Shown here: piece after piece, positions 1-6,976 of the stretch
Layout of the letters: each line of letters begins with the position of its first letter
How positions within the stretch are numbered: the first letter of the stretch is position 1
Assembly: GCA_023146355.1 (NCBI GenBank)
Contig: JAGLCH010000065.1
Span: 1 to 7,204, forward strand
Direction: 5' to 3'
From: Bacteriovoracaceae bacterium
Lineage (GTDB): Bacteria > Bdellovibrionota > Bacteriovoracia > Bacteriovoracales > Bacteriovoracaceae
DNA length: 7,204 nt
Notes under the pieces: model-generated
What the model was told of the DNA's origin: nothing
The model's input: only the letters and a program-made list of their open reading frames with translations
Database searches by the model: none
Position numbers and translations under genes: made by a program

Positions 1-6
1 GCTTTG

Positions 7-792
7 TTAATTAGTGTAAGTGTGGACTGAAGTTTGTGCCGAAGGCATATAATTTACTCCAAACCAACAGAGCATGATCACGATAAAATTAACTGCCAAA
101 AAGATAATGGCCGTTTTTGGACGGTGGTGTTTTTTAGTCGTAGCGTGAAGATAATTTAGATAACTAAGCCAAGTAATGAATGCCCAAGTTTCTTTAGGGT
201 CCCAGGTCCAGTAATGCCCCCATGCCTCCTTTGCCCATAAGGCGCCAAATAGCAGCCCTAAAGTCAAAAGCACAATTCCCATCAGAACATATGGATGAAC
301 AATTTTAAGAGTCTTAGCATAGGTATCTTCCCCTCTAAAGTTCTTGTACATTGCCCAGAATGAAAAGAGCGAACTCATTCCCAAAAGAGCATAGGACAAG
401 ATATAGACAATAACATGGGGTACAAACCACACACTTTGCAGTGCTGGCATCAGAGTCTTATCAAAATTCTCTGGCGAGACAAGATTGAGAACCAAAAATA
501 GTCCCGTCATAAACGAGGTATAGAGTAATATCCAGATCCCCTCAACTTTCCGATTAACAATTAATCCTAGAACTGGGAGAAAAAAGGCATACCATAGGCG
601 AGTTTCGCCAAGAGTTCTCATGGGAGGTCTTTCAAGAAGCACCCATAAGAGTCCGAGATCGACTGCAAGTACAATCGCTGTAAGAACACTTAAAATGACG
701 ACTATTTTATCTTTTTTAAAGAGTCCAAAAAGAACTGCGCTTAGAGATAAAAAGAAACCAAGTGCGGGGAGGATTTTAAATGCAACTAACAT
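7..792 (-). CDS. ccsA: Cytochrome c biogenesis protein CcsA (System II heme handling subunit)
   Basis: This 261-residue integral membrane protein carries the WWD signature of heme-handling proteins at residues 191-201 (WGHYWTWDPKE). Candidate heme-ligating histidines flank it: H126 in the WFVPHV segment and H257 in the C-terminal SVHTYTN. Hydrophobic segments fall at about 5-24, 30-53, 66-79, 86-105, 121-147, 167-186, 200-215 and 227-246. In System II, CcsA with CcsB moves heme to the outer face of the inner membrane and joins it to CXXCH cysteines of apocytochromes. The length is typical for an unfused CcsA. The start overlaps the end of the resB-like gene by 7 nt and has a perfect AAGGAGG ribosome site 7 nt upstream, so the two are translationally coupled. 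It is the last visible gene of the nrfHA operon and therefore probably serves NrfH and NrfA. Family assignment is firm; dedication to Nrf is inferred from position. Confidence 0.95.
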   Translation of the reverse strand: MLVAFKILPALGFFLSLSAVLFGLFKKDKIVVILSVLTAIVLAVDLGLLWVLLERPPMRTLGETRLWYAFFLPVLGLIVNRKVEGIWILLYTSFMTGLFLVLNLVSPENFDKTLMPALQSVWFVPHVIVYILSYALLGMSSLFSFWAMYKNFRGEDTYAKTLKIVHPYVLMGIVLLTLGLLFGALWAKEAWGHYWTWDPKETWAFITWLSYLNYLHATTKKHHRPKTAIIFLAVNFIVIMLCWFGVNYMPSAQTSVHTYTN

Positions 793-2027
793 ACTTCTTC
801 CTCCTTCTTAACAAATAACATAGCAATCGTTCCAAACATCAATAGAAATATTCCGGTATAAACAACTGGGAGCCAAGGATCACTAATTGCCTCAATGGTA
901 CTTGTAGTAGACCATTTCCCCATTCTATCATCGTAGCCGTATTGATATAGCTTCCAATTTTTTAATTTATAGGGTTTGTTAACCAGTACCGTGAAGTCTC
1001 CAATATCCCCTTCTGGGGTATAAAATTTCACATCAGACATAAATTTCTTAGGTCTTGGAGTCGGAATGGCAAGTGATAACCCATCTCCTACTTCGAGGAA
1101 AGCAGAATTAAAGTAAGTGCTTCCTGGGGTGATCCATCCAACTCTCGCTTCTTCTGTTCCATTAGAAACCGAAACCTTCATTACTGTAGATGAGCCGGTA
1201 TGGTTTGCCTCTAGATAGCGCCCCTTAACTAAAAAGCCATTCGAAAAGTACTTCGAAACCTTAACAACTCTCTTGCCGAGCTTACACTGGTAATCTCCAA
1301 GTGCATCTGGCCTAATCATAGGGCACATGGAAATGACTTTACTGTCGGCACTTCGAATAAATGCTAACCTTGGAGGATATTGCTCTAAAGTAAACTTCTT
1401 CAGTTTTAAAGCAAAAGGCATCTCAATGGTTTTACCGCTGCCTGTACCAGTAGCTGAATTAATTTCCCCCATCCACACAACATTATCACCAGTTAGTGTC
1501 ATCTTAACGCGAGTGAGGTCACCTACCCCAAGACTTCCCGCAAGAAAGATGGTGAGTAGCCCCAAGTGGTTGAGTATAAAAGGAATATCTTGCGCGGTCA
1601 TTTTATGAAAACGTTTCATTACTGCGCAAAACAATGAGAAACATATCAGAATTAAAATAATAGCATAGGGAACACTAGAAGTGATGTGGTGAAGTCCTAG
1701 GCGAGCGAGCCACATTGGAAGAACAACATCACTGCCCTGGGGAAGAAATCCACTTATCAGTGACAGTCCCGCCAATAAACTAATTGCCGTAATGACAAAT
1801 TGAAAACTTAAGATCCACTTAACTAGCCGCTGACATAGCGGTAGATAAAAAAGCAAAGATGAAATAGATATAAAAGCGATTAAGAAGTAGAGATTAGTTG
1901 GAAAAGGAGGGACCGAAATCCCCCCTACACCTGATATATACTCAATAAAAAAACCGTTAACTATAGTACAGATCAGGACCAGGAAGTTTTGAGAGTACCC
2001 CCATGATCCGTTCCAAAAACCTTTCAT
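786..2027 (-). CDS. ccsB: ResB/CcsB-family cytochrome c biogenesis protein
   Basis: This 413-residue protein is the CcsB-like partner of CcsA. Five hydrophobic segments lie in the N-terminal part (about 13-31, 46-64, 71-93, 119-137 and 148-167). A periplasmic domain spans about 170-382, and a last membrane segment lies at about 385-405. The ResB-type features are the His in NHLGLL (H154) and the C-terminal block VNKPYKLKNWKLYQYGYDD followed by DPWLPVVYTG (residues 349-392). Two periplasmic cysteines, C235 and C248, could form a redox pair. The start codon is 3 nt after nrfA, with an AAGGA ribosome site overlapping nrfA's last codons. In Wolinella-type nrf operons the equivalent function is one fused protein, NrfI; here it is split into this gene and ccsA. 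Family membership is clear, but the symbol is a judgement since such genes are annotated as resB or ccsB. Confidence 0.9.
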   Translation of the reverse strand: MKGFWNGSWGYSQNFLVLICTIVNGFFIEYISGVGGISVPPFPTNLYFLIAFISISSLLFYLPLCQRLVKWILSFQFVITAISLLAGLSLISGFLPQGSDVVLPMWLARLGLHHITSSVPYAIILILICFSLFCAVMKRFHKMTAQDIPFILNHLGLLTIFLAGSLGVGDLTRVKMTLTGDNVVWMGEINSATGTGSGKTIEMPFALKLKKFTLEQYPPRLAFIRSADSKVISMCPMIRPDALGDYQCKLGKRVVKVSKYFSNGFLVKGRYLEANHTGSSTVMKVSVSNGTEEARVGWITPGSTYFNSAFLEVGDGLSLAIPTPRPKKFMSDVKFYTPEGDIGDFTVLVNKPYKLKNWKLYQYGYDDRMGKWSTTSTIEAISDPWLPVVYTGIFLLMFGTIAMLFVKKEEEVC

Positions 2028-2030
2028 TTT

Positions 2031-3527
2031 TTATTCCTTATCCATGGCCTCGTGTCTGGCCTTGGCCTTCTTATCCCACTTTGGAATAAGGTTCTTTTTG
2101 AAGCGTGCTTTATCAGCATTGAGTTTCTTCATATCCCAACCGATGTAAGCTTGCGCCTTTGCCTTTGTTGAGAGATCAGGAATCTTAACATCTGTTTTAA
2201 CACCATGATTGTAAAGAACTTTTGTCAGCTCTCTTCTTGCCTCAACCGCTTTTTCAATCGCAGTTCCGAGAATTCTTGTTATCTCTTGTCCTGCGTGAAA
2301 TGCTGCTCCATGAGAAGCTACAGCATAGTCCCATCTCCACTGAGCATGACGAATAAGCGTTAATGCCTTTTTCATTTCATCTTTCTTTGCGCCAACATCC
2401 CAAGCTTTCTTTGCTTCAATGTGAGCTCTTACTAAGTGTTTTTCAGCTTTCATACGAAGGTCATGTGCACGGTCTTGCTTATCATAAACATTCTTCTTAA
2501 GTGTCTCTTCACTCTCTCTATGACAAGTCTGACATGAACGATTAATATTATTAAGCGGACTTTGGATGTGGTGATCAGTTGATTTAACTCCACCATCTGT
2601 TACATAAGGCATGTGACAGTCGGCACATGAAACACCACGCTGAGCGTGAATTCCATGCTGTGCAGTTTCATATCCTGGGTGTTGTGCCTTGAGCATTGGA
2701 GCGCGACTTAACTTGTGAGTCCAGTCTTTAAACTTTATCTCATCATAGTACTTCTCCATATCCTCAACATTTGTTCCTTTATCCCATGGAAATGTAAGAT
2801 ACTTTCCTTTACCTTTAAAGTAGTACTCAACATGACATTGGGCACACACAAGTGAACGCTTCTCTTGGTGAGTTGCTTTTGTGATATCAATTCCTTGACG
2901 CTGAAATGCTTCAATAAGTGCTGGACGAGTAATTTTCAGATTCATAGTATCGGGATCATGACAATCACCACAACCAATCGGATTAACTATTTCACTTCCG
3001 TGGCGTGACCACTTTCCTTTATAATACTCTGCAATTCCCTCTTTATTCATCATTCTAGGAACATCAGGAGACTTACAAGTCCAACATGTAGCTGGCATTG
3101 GCCCATCTTTGTCGTTTGTTGGTGCACCAGTTCTAAGAGTATCTCTCATATCTTTAATCGCGTAGATGTGACCACGTGGTTGATTATAATCTTTTGAAAA
3201 ACCGTAACCGGCCCAAAGTACTACGAGGTTTGGATCATCAGCTAGCATGTCTTTTAGCTTATTACCGTTGTACTTACTTTCAAAGTCCATCTCACCTGTT
3301 TGAAGAAATGTACTGTATTCCTTTGGAAAGTTCTTTCCCCAGACTTCATTTCGTGGATCTAATTGCTTCACCTTTACTACTGGCTTAAAAGCAATTAGTG
3401 CTTCCGCTCTTCGCTCCATGATAGATGCAGCGAGAATACCTAGTAGAAAAATTGTGGTCATAGCGGTACCAAAAAGTGCCCAACCAAACCACGGCTTCTC
3501 ATCAAACATTTTTTTAATAAATGACAT
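2031..3527 (-). CDS. nrfA: Ammonia-forming cytochrome c nitrite reductase, catalytic subunit NrfA
   Basis: NrfA reduces nitrite to ammonium with six electrons on the periplasmic side. The 498-residue protein has five heme motifs: the lysine-ligated active-site motif CWTCK at 148-152, then CXXCH at 186-190, 228-232, 301-305 and 332-336. By alignment from memory with the E. coli enzyme, the active-site residues are all present: R132 (20 residues before K152), Y235 and H283. The calcium-site candidates E234, K280 and Q282 are also present. The C-terminal helical half contains the conserved RHAQWRWDYAVASHG block at 393-407. An N-terminal hydrophobic segment (about 13-35) without an obvious cleavage site suggests a membrane anchor or uncleaved signal. 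The ATG overlaps the nrfH stop by one base (TAATG), and a GGGAG site lies 6 nt upstream. It should form a complex with NrfH. The enzyme looks intact. Confidence 0.98.
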   Translation of the reverse strand: MSFIKKMFDEKPWFGWALFGTAMTTIFLLGILAASIMERRAEALIAFKPVVKVKQLDPRNEVWGKNFPKEYSTFLQTGEMDFESKYNGNKLKDMLADDPNLVVLWAGYGFSKDYNQPRGHIYAIKDMRDTLRTGAPTNDKDGPMPATCWTCKSPDVPRMMNKEGIAEYYKGKWSRHGSEIVNPIGCGDCHDPDTMNLKITRPALIEAFQRQGIDITKATHQEKRSLVCAQCHVEYYFKGKGKYLTFPWDKGTNVEDMEKYYDEIKFKDWTHKLSRAPMLKAQHPGYETAQHGIHAQRGVSCADCHMPYVTDGGVKSTDHHIQSPLNNINRSCQTCHRESEETLKKNVYDKQDRAHDLRMKAEKHLVRAHIEAKKAWDVGAKKDEMKKALTLIRHAQWRWDYAVASHGAAFHAGQEITRILGTAIEKAVEARRELTKVLYNHGVKTDVKIPDLSTKAKAQAYIGWDMKKLNADKARFKKNLIPKWDKKAKARHEAMDKE

Positions 3528-4126
3528 TAATTGCTCCCGGATTTATTTTGTTCTTTATTCATTAATTTTGTTAACCAATCTGGCACCATACTTTCAGTAG
3601 TAGGAACTTTTGCAAATGGTGTTGCAGAAAGACTTCGTACCTTGCCATGTGGGGTTTCTTTGTGACAGTCCCAGCAATTTCGGCCTAACCCGTCATGAGA
3701 ATTAAGACCATTGCTTTCCATTGTCTTAAATTCACGTAGAACATTCTCATGACATCTTTTACAGTTGTTTTGAACTGCAATCTTCCCTTCCTCTTTAATT
3801 ATAATGGCCTGAGGCTCTAACTTCAGAGTGAACATGAATGAGTGACGCATCCCATCCTTTGCCTTAAAGAAGTAAGTTTTGAAAATATTATCTTGGGGAA
3901 CATGACAATCATTACAAGTTGCATTGTCTCGGTGTGCGCTGTGATACCACGTTGCGTACTCTGGTCCCATAATATGACAATTCATACAAGTTTTTGGATC
4001 GTCAGAAAGATAAGAGAAAAAATTTGAGATATACATTAAAAAGAAAACTAGCCCTACAATAGATCCACTTGTAATAAAAAATGGAGCTCTCCACTTGGGC
4101 GGAATGTGCCTTAGAATTAATTTCAT
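3527..4126 (-). CDS. nrfH: NrfH, tetraheme quinol dehydrogenase subunit of nitrite reductase
   Basis: NrfH is a NapC/NirT-family membrane cytochrome that takes electrons from menaquinol and passes them to NrfA. The 199-residue protein has one N-terminal membrane segment (about 16-35) and four CXXCH motifs at 47-51, 71-75, 122-126 and 151-155. The first motif reads CMNCHIM, matching the unusual CXXCHXM arrangement of NrfH in which a nearby Met, here M53, is the heme-1 ligand candidate. D91 in the KAKDGMRH segment fits the conserved Asp near heme 1 in the Desulfovibrio structure. After the last heme there is a tail of about 40 residues (SLSATPFAKVP, then VPDWL), longer than in the smaller NrfH proteins but resembling tails I recall from Bacteroidota-type NrfH. 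It is the first gene of the operon, with an AGGTGA ribosome site 4 nt upstream of the ATG. Confidence 0.97.
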   Translation of the reverse strand: MKLILRHIPPKWRAPFFITSGSIVGLVFFLMYISNFFSYLSDDPKTCMNCHIMGPEYATWYHSAHRDNATCNDCHVPQDNIFKTYFFKAKDGMRHSFMFTLKLEPQAIIIKEEGKIAVQNNCKRCHENVLREFKTMESNGLNSHDGLGRNCWDCHKETPHGKVRSLSATPFAKVPTTESMVPDWLTKLMNKEQNKSGSN

Positions 4127-4130
4127 CTAT

Positions 4131-4136
4131 TCACCT
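4131..4136 (-). promoter_or_regulatory. Ribosome binding site of nrfH within a palindrome
   Basis: On the minus strand AGGTGA lies 4 nt before the nrfH ATG. The adjoining bases form the perfect 8-bp palindrome ACCTAGGT (4133-4140). This supports the chosen nrfH start. Confidence 0.65.
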
Positions 4137-4157
4137 AGGTAATGTTTTTATAATTTG

Positions 4158-4184
4158 AGTATACTCGGCTTTTCGGCATATCAA
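4158..4184 (-). promoter_or_regulatory. Candidate promoter of the nrfH-nrfA-ccsB-ccsA operon
   Basis: On the minus strand a TTGATA hexamer (4184-4179) and a TATACT hexamer (4163-4158) resemble sigma-70 -35 and -10 boxes. The 15-nt spacing is shorter than the ideal 17. The -10 lies inside a perfect palindrome, GAGTATACTC (4157-4166), and the -35 contains the half-site TTGAT. A start of transcription near 4151 would give a leader of about 25 nt that includes the nrfH ribosome site. The short spacing suggests an activator may be needed. This is a candidate only. Confidence 0.4.
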
Positions 4185-4225
4185 TAGAACTTATAAGCAA
4201 TATAGAGAAATTAAATATCAGAAAA

Positions 4226-4240
4226 GTTAATAAAATTAAC
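4226..4240 (-). terminator. Weak AT-rich hairpin at the end of the hemN-oxidase unit
   Basis: A perfect 6-bp inverted repeat (GTTAAT, 3-nt loop, ATTAAC) spans the stop codon of the oxidase gene. On the minus strand it is followed by TTTT. The stem has a single G-C pair, so it would be a feeble intrinsic terminator. Read-through into nrfH is therefore possible. Confidence 0.3.
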
Positions 4241-5567
4241 CTACCATTGCGCCACTTCTAATCGCTTCATTAACACTTATCCCTTCAAGATAATTTCCCG
4301 CCAAAGACAGACCTGGGATTTTCTGTAGTTCCTGATAGATGGCACGCTTTATATCCCTGTGGCCCATATGATACTGGGGGATTGCACTACTAATTTTATT
4401 AACATGGGTAAAGCAAGGCCCCCCCTTTATATTAAGTGGCCCCTTAAGTTCACTAGAAATGATAGAAATTATCTCATCATTAGGCATAGATTGAATTTCA
4501 GAGTCATGACTGCCACCAATATAGACTTTAATAGAGACATGTCCTTCAGGAGTCCTATGCTCAAAAAGGCCGGAGGAAAAAAGTCCTCCGAGAATTCGTA
4601 GTCCTTGATTGCGCGGTACGAGAAAACCAAACCCCTTCATAGGGTGGGAAACCTGTTCTTTCTTGTAGCCTAAAAGACATGTGGCGATACTACTGTAGGG
4701 AATTCTAGCAAGATTTTCGGCAAGGCCTGTATGCACTTCACTCAAGAGCTCTGCTGCGGTATTTGCAGGACATGCCATCACTAACTTTTTTGATTGGAAG
4801 CTTTTCCCGTTAACCCAAATGCTATAAACCCCATCGATATGCTCGATACGATCCACTGGTGAATTAAGAGAAATATTCTTACGGTAAATATTTTCTGCGC
4901 GGGCAGCAATTGAGCCCATGCCGCTATCAAAGCTTCTGAAAGTAACAGACTTATTATCTTTATTTTTTTCTTTTGATTTTATCTTAAAAAGAAGAAGGAA
5001 GAGGAGAAAGCTTCTAAATTTTTCTTCAATCATCCCAATTTTTGGAAAGAGTGAGAAGATATCTAATTTCTTAAAATCTCCTGCACATACCCCACTCACC
5101 ATAGCATCCATTACTGTAGACGAAACATCTTCTCCAAAACGTCTTTTACCAAAGGAGTAAACACTCTCCTCATCAGACTTTGCCTTACCTACAAATGGCT
5201 CTAGCATCATTCGAAGTTTTGCCTTTAATGGAAATAAAGGTGTTTTAATAAATGAAAATGGGCCTTCGGGGATGGGATGAATTGCACTATTTCGGTAAAC
5301 ATAGCGGTTATCTGCGCCGGGAATATTAAAGCGAACATCATCTTGAAGTCCAAGTTCTTCAACAAACCCCATAGTATCTTTGTAGCCTTTTAAAAATGCA
5401 GTTGGCCCTGTTTCAAGCAAGAAACCATCACGATTAAAGCTTTTAACAAGTCCACCAACTCGTTCATCTTTTTCTAAAAGATGAACGGATCTATTTTCTT
5501 TCATAAGTTTATGAAGTGCAGAGAGTCCAGCTAGGCCTCCCCCAATAATAAGAGTATCGAAAATCAC
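4236..5567 (-). CDS. hemG: Protoporphyrinogen oxidase, FAD-dependent HemY type
   Basis: The enzyme oxidises protoporphyrinogen IX (HemY type) to protoporphyrin IX, the step between HemN and HemH. The 443-residue protein begins with a dinucleotide-binding motif (IIGGGLAGLSA, 7-17), followed by the E32/GG38-39 region and LETGPTAFL at 51-59. Family-like blocks include SGVCAGD (158-164), GFGFLVPR (312-319) and the C-terminal LAGNYLEGISVNEAIRSG (422-439). The protein ends only four residues after that SG, shorter than relatives, which usually continue into a helix. A Lys-rich, low-complexity stretch lies at about 195-206. The start codon is GTG, supported by AAAGGA 6 nt upstream; the SD overlaps the hemN stop. 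It is cotranscribed with hemN. A generic amine or phytoene oxidoreductase is the alternative, but context and C-terminal signature favour this call. Annotators may call it hemY or hemG. Confidence 0.9.
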   Translation of the reverse strand: MIFDTLIIGGGLAGLSALHKLMKENRSVHLLEKDERVGGLVKSFNRDGFLLETGPTAFLKGYKDTMGFVEELGLQDDVRFNIPGADNRYVYRNSAIHPIPEGPFSFIKTPLFPLKAKLRMMLEPFVGKAKSDEESVYSFGKRRFGEDVSSTVMDAMVSGVCAGDFKKLDIFSLFPKIGMIEEKFRSFLLFLLLFKIKSKEKNKDNKSVTFRSFDSGMGSIAARAENIYRKNISLNSPVDRIEHIDGVYSIWVNGKSFQSKKLVMACPANTAAELLSEVHTGLAENLARIPYSSIATCLLGYKKEQVSHPMKGFGFLVPRNQGLRILGGLFSSGLFEHRTPEGHVSIKVYIGGSHDSEIQSMPNDEIISIISSELKGPLNIKGGPCFTHVNKISSAIPQYHMGHRDIKRAIYQELQKIPGLSLAGNYLEGISVNEAIRSGAMVG

Positions 5568-5573
5568 TTAATA

Positions 5574-5579
5574 TCCTTT
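5574..5579 (-). promoter_or_regulatory. Ribosome binding site deciding a GTG start for the oxidase
   Basis: AAAGGA on the minus strand overlaps the hemN stop codon and lies 6 nt before the GTG at 5567-5565. The protein starting there enters the FAD-binding beta strand at once, as expected for this family, so GTG is the most likely start. Confidence 0.65.
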
Positions 5580-6897
5580 AAACAGTTTTGCTAAACATAT
5601 TTTTTGTTCCAGCACCATCTAGGTAGTGGTCAAAGAGCATGGCAACATTGCGCACAAATGGCATTCCAACAGGGGTCATAATAATTGTTTTATTATCAAT
5701 ATTTAATAGGCCATCCCGCTTCATCTCCTCTAATTCATCACTTTCAATATTAAAAGATGAGATATCGGCAATACCATTGCACATCACATCATGTATCACT
5801 TTAGATGCTTTTTGGTCCTGTGTACTCAAACCATGCCCATTGATAAAACGAGGGGTATCACAAGTACGCTCGATACTTTGATAATAAAGCTCAATTGTTT
5901 TTTGATTCTGAGAAAAACTATAAGGAGTATTTGAAATAGCAGAAGGACCAAGGCCTAGCGTTATATTACTTTTTTGATCAACATAGCCCATGAAGTTACG
6001 CTTCAATGTTTTATTTAACATGGCCTTTCCAAGAAAATTGGAATCAAGAGCGAAGTGATCTAAGCCTATAGTAAGATAGCCCGTCTCTTTAAGTTTTTCA
6101 CTGCCATAATGAAAGAGCTCCTTCTTTAGTTCAGGGCCTGGAAGGGCGGACTCTTCGATTTTCTTTTGATTAGTCATCTTCCAAGGAACAAATGCAAAAG
6201 AGTAGTAGGCAATCATATCTGGGCGAAGCTCTAAAACCTGATCAAAGGTTTTCTTCATACTCTCAGTTGTCTGGTGAGGAAGCCCGTAAATCAAGTCAAA
6301 ATTGATAGACTCAAAATTAAGATTTCTCGCCATTTTATAGAGATCAGTAATTTCAGCAATCGTTGCATTTCGATTTACTGACTCAAGGACATCATCATTT
6401 AGGTCCTGGACCCCAATAGAAATTCTTTCTAGCCCATGTTTTTTAAAGGTGGTCAAGTGCTCGCGACGAGTAACATTTGGATGCAGCTCTACAGAACCAA
6501 TAAAGGCATCATCGGAGTTCGCTTTAAGCGTGGTAAGAATAATATCAAAACTTTTAGGACTCAAAAAAGTTGGAGTTCCTCCACCAAAGTGAACAGAATT
6601 AACTTTTATATCCCCGAGTTCTTCACAGTAGTTTCCCCATTCTTTGAGTAACATAGACACATAGTGATCCTCACCACTATTATCTTTTACTTCCACTCGA
6701 TTGCAGCCGCAGTAGTGACAAATCGAGTAGCAATAAGGGATATGAATATAGAGATCAACGCCGGTGTCACGATTGTAGCTGCGACGAATGTCTGAAATCC
6801 ATTGTTCTACTCCCGGGGCCCCAGTCCAAAAAGGAACGGGGGGATAACTGGTATAACGGGGACCTTGAATATCATATTTTTTTACTAGATCATTCAT
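5578..6897 (-). CDS. hemN: Oxygen-independent coproporphyrinogen III dehydrogenase HemN
   Basis: HemN is a radical SAM enzyme that oxidatively decarboxylates coproporphyrinogen III to protoporphyrinogen IX without oxygen, in the cytoplasm. The 439-residue protein has the N-terminal GPRYTSYP block (12-19) and the iron-sulfur motif C56-X3-C60-X2-C63. An extra Cys at 65 follows, typical of true HemN. Further signatures are GGGTP (105-109), GVQD (162-165), DLIYGLP (201-207), DHFA (280-283), NFMGYV (301-306), GLGPSAIS (315-322) and the C-terminal VRNVAMLFDHYL (415-426). The length is close to the E. coli enzyme. An in-frame TGA upstream and no alternative ATG or GTG in between support the start, although the ribosome site is weak. 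One oddity is ELHP at 137-140, where E. coli HemN, as I recall it, has EVDP. HemW-like paralogs are less likely because they lack the extra Cys and the GPRYTSYP start. Confidence 0.97.
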   Translation of the reverse strand: MNDLVKKYDIQGPRYTSYPPVPFWTGAPGVEQWISDIRRSYNRDTGVDLYIHIPYCYSICHYCGCNRVEVKDNSGEDHYVSMLLKEWGNYCEELGDIKVNSVHFGGGTPTFLSPKSFDIILTTLKANSDDAFIGSVELHPNVTRREHLTTFKKHGLERISIGVQDLNDDVLESVNRNATIAEITDLYKMARNLNFESINFDLIYGLPHQTTESMKKTFDQVLELRPDMIAYYSFAFVPWKMTNQKKIEESALPGPELKKELFHYGSEKLKETGYLTIGLDHFALDSNFLGKAMLNKTLKRNFMGYVDQKSNITLGLGPSAISNTPYSFSQNQKTIELYYQSIERTCDTPRFINGHGLSTQDQKASKVIHDVMCNGIADISSFNIESDELEEMKRDGLLNIDNKTIIMTPVGMPFVRNVAMLFDHYLDGAGTKNMFSKTV

Positions 6898-6911
6898 CTG
6901 TAACTCACATT

Positions 6912-6925
6912 TTAGTTTCCATCAA
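6912..6925. promoter_or_regulatory. FNR-like box between hemN and hemH
   Basis: The sequence TTAGT-TTCC-ATCAA matches the FNR consensus TTGAT-N4-ATCAA at 8 of 10 positions, with one half-site perfect. It would overlap the predicted hemN transcription start, which suggests repression there. It lies about 65 nt upstream of the predicted hemH start. HemN genes are FNR-regulated in several proteobacteria. No FNR homolog is visible here, so this is a candidate. Confidence 0.35.
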
Positions 6926-6928
6926 TAC

Positions 6929-6934
6929 TATAAT
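6929..6934 (+). promoter_or_regulatory. Consensus -10 box on the plus strand
   Basis: A perfect TATAAT reads on the plus strand here and overlaps the minus-strand hemN -10. No convincing -35 lies 16-18 nt upstream. If active it would give hemH a leader of about 43 nt. It is an alternative to the promoter at 6948-6976. Confidence 0.3.
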
Positions 6935-6958
6935 CGACTCTATCCATTTGTTTTTCAA
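6930..6958 (-). promoter_or_regulatory. Candidate hemN promoter
   Basis: On the minus strand TTGAAA (6958-6953) and GATTAT (6935-6930) are separated by the ideal 17 nt. They resemble sigma-70 boxes at 4 of 6 positions each. Transcription would begin near 6923, giving a leader of about 26 nt for hemN. Confidence 0.5.
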
Positions 6959-6976
6959 ATCGACTTTAGTTATAGT
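6948..6976 (+). promoter_or_regulatory. Candidate hemH promoter with a start at or next to the ATG
   Basis: TTGTTT (6948-6953) and TATAGT (6971-6976) are separated by 17 nt. The -10 matches consensus at 5 of 6 positions. The predicted transcription start is about 6982-6984, at the hemH ATG, so the message would have little or no leader. This agrees with the lack of a visible Shine-Dalgarno site. Confidence 0.4.

Noticed and set aside
620..811. Plus-strand open frame opposite the ccsA start
   Set aside because: It is antisense to a clear membrane protein gene, has no recognisable domain and no ribosome site that I can support.
3176..3388. Plus-strand open frame opposite nrfA
   Set aside because: It is antisense to the conserved N-terminal half of NrfA and looks like no known protein.
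2031..3527. Octaheme nitrite or tetrathionate reductase instead of NrfA
   Set aside because: There are exactly five heme motifs, with the CXXCK site and the Arg, Tyr and His of pentaheme NrfA.
4168..4178. GGCTTTTCGGC as a hairpin terminator
   Set aside because: It is a direct repeat of CGGC around TTTT, not an inverted repeat, so it cannot form the needed stem.
4948..4985. Possible frameshift at the A-rich stretch of the oxidase gene
   Set aside because: The reading frame continues into family-typical sequence on both sides, so it is better seen as a variable Lys-rich insertion.
4918..5160. Plus-strand open frame rich in Arg and Lys opposite the oxidase gene
   Set aside because: Its composition is explained by the complement of the A/G-rich, Lys-coding stretch of the oxidase.
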